This document shows, in pieces, positions 31,491 to 34,581 of a stretch of DNA of 34,581 bases. A program made the position numbers and the translations under genes. This DNA is from Caldilineales bacterium. Lineage in GTDB: Bacteria > Chloroflexota > Anaerolineae > JAAEKA01. How positions within the stretch are numbered: position 1 is the stretch's first letter; every line of letters begins with the position of its first letter. The stretch is from positions 1 through 34,581 of the forward strand of contig JANWYQ010000092.1 in NCBI GenBank assembly GCA_025055015.1, read 5' to 3'. Below the pieces are notes generated by a model. That model ran no database searches, had not been told where the DNA came from, and saw only the letters and a list, made by a program, of their open reading frames with translations.

Positions 31491-31706
31491 ATGCCCAACT
31501 GCCCAGCCTGCGGAACCTGGAACCCCGACGACAAGCACGTCTGTTGGCGCTGCCAGGCGGAGCTGCCCAAGCCGACGCCCCAGAAAGCGCGGCGCCGCGC
31601 CCAAGTAGGGGGGCTGCCCGTGTGGATGTGGCTGGCGTTGATCCTGCTCCTGATGGTCTTGGCGCTGGGCCAGTGCTTCTTCCTGGCCGGCCGGCCCACG
31701 CCCTAG
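31491..31706 (+). CDS. small zinc-ribbon membrane protein
   Basis: A 71-residue protein. The N-terminal zinc ribbon has two CxxC knuckles (CPAC at 4-7 and CWRC at 18-21), followed by a basic stretch (PQKARRRAQ) and one membrane helix at about 45-64 (VWMWLALILLLMVLALGQCFFL). Such zinc-ribbon/TM miniproteins are widespread and uncharacterised. The basic residues before the helix suggest the ribbon is cytoplasmic. No clear Shine-Dalgarno is visible before the ATG. The stop is 7 bases before the LCP gene, so the two are probably co-transcribed. Confidence 0.8.
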   Translation: MPNCPACGTWNPDDKHVCWRCQAELPKPTPQKARRRAQVGGLPVWMWLALILLLMVLALGQCFFLAGRPTP

Positions 31707-31713
31707 CCTCGCC

Positions 31714-32685
31714 ATGCGTCAACCGTTGCCCAGGCCGCCGGTGCGCGCTCGGCGTCGGACCTCCTCTCGCAGCGCGCTGTGGCTGCCGGCGGTTCTGGCG
31801 CTGGGTGGCCTGACCTCGCTCCTCTGCCTGCTGGCCCTTTTGCCCGTAGCTTGGTGGGAGCGCCAGGGCGGAACGCTGCCTTTGGCGGCGCCGCCGCCCA
31901 CCGTCCTGGTGTTGGGCATTGACCGCCGCCCCGACGAAGGGGGGCCGACCCGCAGCGACTCCATCCTCGTCCTGGGGTTCAACCGGCAAACCCAGCAGGC
32001 CGCGCTCCTCTCCGTTCCGCGCGACCTGTGGGTGGAAATCCCCGGCGTCGGCCCGCAGCGCATCAACACCGCCACCTTCTTCGGCTACGAGGCGGACGAC
32101 CCCACCGCAGCGCCTCGCCTGGCGGCCCGCACGGTGGCCGCCTCCTTCGGCCTGCCGGTAGATCGCTACCTCCTGCTCGACTTTCAAACTTTCGTGCGCC
32201 TGGTGGACGCCCTGGGTGGGGTCGAGGTGGACGTGCCGAAGCCCATCACCGACACCCAGTACCCGACCCCCGACTACGGCGTGACCACTGTCCACTTCGA
32301 CGCCGGGCCTCAGGTCCTGGACGGCGAGCGGGCGCTGATCTACGTGCGTACCCGCCACGCCGACGACGACTTCGGCCGCGCCCGGCGCCAGCAGCAGGTG
32401 GTGCAGGCCATGGCCCGCCGCCTGCTGCAGCCTGCCACCTGGCCCCGCCTGCCGGCCGTCTATCAGGTGCTGCGGGACGGGGTGGTCACCGATCTGCAGC
32501 CGGCCGACCTGTTTGCCCTGCTGCCCGTGGTGCGCGCCGTCGGCCGCGGGGAAGCGGTGCAGGCCACCCTGGGCGAGGGGTTCACCACTCCCTGGATCAC
32601 GCCCAGCGGCGCGTGGGTCCTCCTGCCCAACTGGCCCGCGATCCGCAGCGAGGTGCGACGCTTGTTCGGCAGCCCTGCACCGTAG
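31714..32685 (+). CDS. LytR-CpsA-Psr (LCP) family glycopolymer transferase
   Basis: A 323-residue membrane-anchored protein. It has a short Arg-rich cytoplasmic tail (1-19), a membrane segment at about 23-46 and an extracytoplasmic LCP domain. The domain shows TVLVLGIDRRPDEGGPTRSDSILVLGFN, AALLSVPRDLWVEIPG, RINTATFFGY, LLLDFQTFVRLVDALGGVEVDVP, and ERALIYVRTRHADDDFGRARRQQQVV. The Asp/Arg residues that bind lipid pyrophosphate and Mg2+ in LCP proteins (RSDS, VPRD, R-x3-DFGRARRQQ) are present. LCP enzymes attach wall glycopolymers or capsular polysaccharide from lipid carriers to the envelope. The acceptor in this organism is unknown. Confidence 0.94.
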   Translation: MRQPLPRPPVRARRRTSSRSALWLPAVLALGGLTSLLCLLALLPVAWWERQGGTLPLAAPPPTVLVLGIDRRPDEGGPTRSDSILVLGFNRQTQQAALLSVPRDLWVEIPGVGPQRINTATFFGYEADDPTAAPRLAARTVAASFGLPVDRYLLLDFQTFVRLVDALGGVEVDVPKPITDTQYPTPDYGVTTVHFDAGPQVLDGERALIYVRTRHADDDFGRARRQQQVVQAMARRLLQPATWPRLPAVYQVLRDGVVTDLQPADLFALLPVVRAVGRGEAVQATLGEGFTTPWITPSGAWVLLPNWPAIRSEVRRLFGSPAP

Positions 32686-32750
32686 CCTCAAACCGAGGAC
32701 CCCCCAATGGCCTGGCTTTTCCTCCTTTCCTTCTCCTGAGAGGCGTGGCC

Positions 32751-33257
32751 ATGAAAACTGCCACCGCATGCATCGTCTACCGCAGCGCTCCGCTCCGCCA
32801 GGTGCTGCTCGGCCGCAAACAGTACGGCTTCGGCAACGGCAAGTACGGCGGCTTCGGCGGCAAGGTCGAGCCGGGCGAGGCGCCGGAGGACGCGGCTGCG
32901 CGTGAGCTGGCGGAAGAGGCTGGCCTGGTCGCCAGCCCTGCCGACCTGGAGCTGGTGGCGCGGCTTACCTTTCTCTTCCCCTACCGGCCGGCGTGGGATC
33001 ACCGGGTCTTTGCCTTCTGGGTTCACCGCTGGCAGGGCGAGCCGCGTCCCAGCGCCGAGATGGTCCCCTGCTGGTTCGACGTCTCAGAGCTCCCCTACGA
33101 CGCGATGTGGGACGACGCCCGCTTCTGGCTGCCCCTGGTGCTGGCCGGCAAGCGTTTCGACGCCACCTTTGTCTTTCGCGCGGACAACGACACCGTGGAC
33201 CGCGCTGAGTTTCAGATGTGGCCGGCCGACGGCCAGGAGGCGCAGCGTGCCTCGTAA
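32751..33257 (+). CDS. NUDIX hydrolase, MTH1-like (8-oxo-dGTP/oxidised-nucleotide diphosphatase)
   Basis: A 168-residue NUDIX protein. The Nudix box is GGKVEPGEAPEDAAARELAE followed by EAGL, which fits the GX5EX7REUXEEXGU signature. The preceding GFGNGKYGGFGG closely follows the MTH1 pattern (GFG-x-G-x2-GFGGK), where these residues shape the 8-oxo-dGTP pocket. WDDARFWLPLVLAGKRFDATFVF near the C-terminus is also MTH1-like. It therefore probably sanitises oxidised purine nucleoside triphosphates. The ATG at 32751 is chosen from homology; CTGAGAGG lies just upstream. Its end overlaps the start of the next small membrane protein. Confidence 0.9.
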   Translation: MKTATACIVYRSAPLRQVLLGRKQYGFGNGKYGGFGGKVEPGEAPEDAAARELAEEAGLVASPADLELVARLTFLFPYRPAWDHRVFAFWVHRWQGEPRPSAEMVPCWFDVSELPYDAMWDDARFWLPLVLAGKRFDATFVFRADNDTVDRAEFQMWPADGQEAQRAS

Positions 33258-33507
33258 CTTGCCGGTGGACATCGTCGGCTGGGTCGGCGTGGCCGCCCTG
33301 CTGTTGGCCTACGCCCTGGTCTCTCTGCGCCGGCTGGAGGGCGACTCGCTGCCCTTTCAGCTGCTCAACCTGGCCGGCAGCGCCATGCTGATGGTGAACT
33401 CCTTCTACTACGGCGCCTATCCGTCGGTGGCCGTCAACCTGGCCTGGGTGGGCATCGGCATGTTCGCGCTGGGCCGCATCGCCCGGCGCCGGTCGCGCCA
33501 GGAGTGA
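33247..33507 (+). CDS. small membrane protein, CBU_0592-like
   Basis: An 86-residue protein with three predicted helices: VDIVGWVGVAALLLAYALVSL, FQLLNLAGSAMLMVNSFYYG, and YPSVAVNLAWVGIGMFALGRI. It ends in a basic tail. The 'GW-G--lll-aY-l-s--r' followed by 'lN--Gs--l--ns' pattern matches the uncharacterised CBU_0592 family of small membrane proteins. The likely start is the GTG at 33247, overlapping the NUDIX gene by 11 bases; a GTG at 33265 is the alternative. The next gene starts 3 bases after its stop. The function is unknown. Confidence 0.78.
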   Translation: MPRNLPVDIVGWVGVAALLLAYALVSLRRLEGDSLPFQLLNLAGSAMLMVNSFYYGAYPSVAVNLAWVGIGMFALGRIARRRSRQE

Positions 33508-33510
33508 GCC

Positions 33511-34290
33511 GTGCGCGCGCTGCGGCTGTTGGCCCTCTGGGCGAGCCTGGCGCTGATGGCTTGCGGCACCCAGGTGCCTACCCCGGCGCCGGAGGCCTTG
33601 ACAGTAGTGGTCGCAGACAGCGCGGCGCCGCTGGCCCGTCGCCTGGCTGCCGACTACGCCGCCGCCTATCCACACGTCGCGGTGCGGGTGGACGTGGTGG
33701 GCAACGACCTGGCGGCCGGGGCTCGGCTGGCGGCTCGGCGGGCCGACCTGGCGCTGGTGACCGAGGTGGAGGCGCTGGCCGTCGGCGAGGCGCTCAGCGT
33801 CACCCAGGTCGCCCGGGTGCCCCTGGCCGTGGTCGTCCACCCTCAGAACCCGGTGGCGGACCTCAGCCTGGACCGGCTGCGCGCGGTGTTTCTCAGCCAG
33901 GTGGACAACTGGGGCCAGCTCGGCGGGCTGACGCGGCCTGTGCTGCCCCTGGTGCGCGAGGAGGGGGCCGGCAGTCGGGCGGCCTTCGACGCAGCGGTGC
34001 TGCAGGATCAGCCGGTCACGCCGACGGCCCTGATCCTTCCCGGCGACGAGCACATGTTGGCCTACGTGGCCGACCAGCCAGGGGCTATCGGCTACGTGCC
34101 TGTGCTGTGGCTGGACGGCCGTGTGCGGGCATTGGCAGTGGAGGGCGTGCTGCCCAACGATGCGCAGGCGGCGGCGTTGGGGTATCCCCTGTGGTTGACC
34201 TTGAGCTTGGCTGCGCCGGAGGATGCCTCTCCGGCGGCGCAGGCGCTCTGGCGCTGGGTGCGCGGTGCTTACGCCGAGGCCGGGCCTTGA
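33511..34290 (+). CDS. PstS-like phosphate/anion-binding lipoprotein
   Basis: A 259-residue lipoprotein with signal peptide MRALRLLALWASLALMAC ending at lipobox Cys18 and a short Pro/Thr tether. A periplasmic-binding-protein fold of the PstS-like type begins at LTVVVADSAAPLARRLAADYA. It has LAVVVHPQNPVADLSLDRLRAVFLSQVDNW and VREEGAGSRAAFDAAVL, the latter equivalent to the SGS/T-x-R-x-F ligand motif of PstS. VADQPGAIGYVP follows. Family members bind phosphate or related oxyanions, or act as sensory proteins. No PstC/A/B follows, so it may be a stand-alone binding protein. It starts at a GTG 3 bases after the preceding gene, which implies coupling. The tandem hairpin repeats start directly after its stop. 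Confidence 0.88.
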   Translation: MRALRLLALWASLALMACGTQVPTPAPEALTVVVADSAAPLARRLAADYAAAYPHVAVRVDVVGNDLAAGARLAARRADLALVTEVEALAVGEALSVTQVARVPLAVVVHPQNPVADLSLDRLRAVFLSQVDNWGQLGGLTRPVLPLVREEGAGSRAAFDAAVLQDQPVTPTALILPGDEHMLAYVADQPGAIGYVPVLWLDGRVRALAVEGVLPNDAQAAALGYPLWLTLSLAAPEDASPAAQALWRWVRGAYAEAGP

Positions 34291-34294
34291 CGCC

Positions 34295-34581
34295 GTGCCG
34301 AGCGCACCTGGGGGTGCGCGCTCCGCGGGTGGCGACGGTGCAGCGCCGTGCGCACCTGGGGGTGCGCGCTCCGCGGGTGGCGAGGGTGTGGCCCCGTGCG
34401 CACCTGGGGGTGCGCACTTCGCGGGTGGGAAGGTTTGGCCCCGTGCGCACCTGGGGGGGCGCGCTCCGCGGGTGGCGAGGGCGTGGCCCTGTGCGCACCT
34501 GGGGGTGCGCACTCCGCGGGTGGCGAGGGCGTGGCCCTGTGCGCACCTGGGGGTGCGCACTCTGCGGGTGGCGAGGGTGCA
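34295..34581. repeat. tandem array of about 48-bp hairpin repeats, at least 6 units, running off the window
   Basis: The CGCACCTGGGGG core starts at 34303, 34351, 34399, 34446, 34494 and 34542, so unit length is 48 bp except for one 47-bp unit. Each unit has a palindromic part GTGCGCACC-TGGG-GGTGCGCAC (9-bp arms, with some arm variation in units 1, 2 and 4) and a 26-bp part beginning TCCGCGGGTGGCGAGG. The near-identical intervening parts argue against CRISPR. The minus strand reads as 16-residue repeats (RTPRCAQGHALATRG-like), but the 47-bp unit breaks the frame. The first hairpin could terminate transcription of the PstS-like gene. Confidence 0.85.

Noticed and set aside
31181-31699. N-terminal extension of the rel open frame through the tRNA gene
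   Set aside because: The frame is open by chance. The rel promoter (31293-31265) lies inside it and Rel homology begins at the ATG at 31180.
32965-34560. Long minus-strand frame including 16-residue repeats over the tandem array
   Set aside because: It runs antisense to the NUDIX, small membrane and binding-protein genes, and a 47-bp unit in the array breaks the 16-residue periodicity.
34295-34581. CRISPR array
   Set aside because: Palindromic repeats at regular spacing look CRISPR-like, but the intervening 26-bp segments are nearly identical rather than unique, and no cas gene is present.

Overview
The window looks like a chromosomal segment of a GC-rich member of the Chloroflexota, probably an Anaerolineae/Caldilineae-type lineage. 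This rests on the envelope proteins, which carry long Thr/Pro linkers (TPTPTAT-like), a CSLREA/anchor-Q beta-helix surface protein, a C+ (zinc-binding) bS18, and mostly CUT1-type sugar transport and hybrid kinases. No phage, transposon or integrase gene is visible. Promoters are unusually readable: several have TTGNNN-17-TANNNT spacing.

Layout. (1) 1-3370, minus strand: the first part of a bacterial microcompartment (BMC) operon that runs off the left edge. Order of transcription is promoter, palindromic leader, lepB (signal peptidase I), RpiB-like isomerase, DeoC-like aldolase, a small CxxC protein, and a BMC-T shell protein. The two enzymes start with amphipathic helices that look like BMC encapsulation peptides. 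(2) 3405-8538, plus strand: a thiolase followed closely by a four-gene module. The module encodes a coiled-coil protein, a membrane protein with a cytoplasmic roadblock/longin-like region, a Thr/Pro linker and an extracytoplasmic SH3b domain, a PAS histidine kinase, and a Rab/Ras-like small GTPase. The last three genes overlap by 4 bases each. This is the best candidate here for a poorly described signalling system. (3) 8562-11226: an inositol-monophosphatase family enzyme and two alpha/beta hydrolases, the first of which has lost its nucleophilic serine. (4) 11285-14022: the rpsF-ssb-rpsR housekeeping operon followed by a membrane-anchored parvulin-type PPIase and a terminator.

(5) 14135-16827, minus strand: a large beta-helix surface protein preceded by a strong promoter and a 170-nt leader. 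That leader ends in a perfect intrinsic terminator directly before the ribosome-binding site. Upstream of the terminator it can fold into a pseudoknotted structure, which suggests a riboswitch-like attenuator. (6) 16918-25207: a carbohydrate locus that may serve galactoglucomannan or related oligosaccharides. It has a clan GH-D (GH36-like) glycosidase and a GH130 mannosylglucose phosphorylase on the minus strand. Divergent from these are two CUT1 permeases, a lipoprotein solute-binding protein and a GH27 alpha-galactosidase. (7) 25330-28820: a hybrid histidine kinase converging on, and sharing a CTAG stop overlap with, an unusual HTH-ATPase-like-receiver protein.

(8) 28973-31180, minus strand: the bifunctional (p)ppGpp synthetase/hydrolase Rel. 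(9) 31315-34290, plus strand: tRNA-Arg(TCG), a zinc-ribbon membrane protein, an LCP-family protein, a MTH1-like NUDIX hydrolase, a small CBU_0592-type membrane protein and a PstS-like binding lipoprotein. (10) 34295-34581: a tandem array of about 48-bp hairpin repeats running off the right edge.

All family assignments come from reading the sequence, not from database searches. Start codons were chosen from ribosome-binding sites, overlaps and promoters where these were visible.
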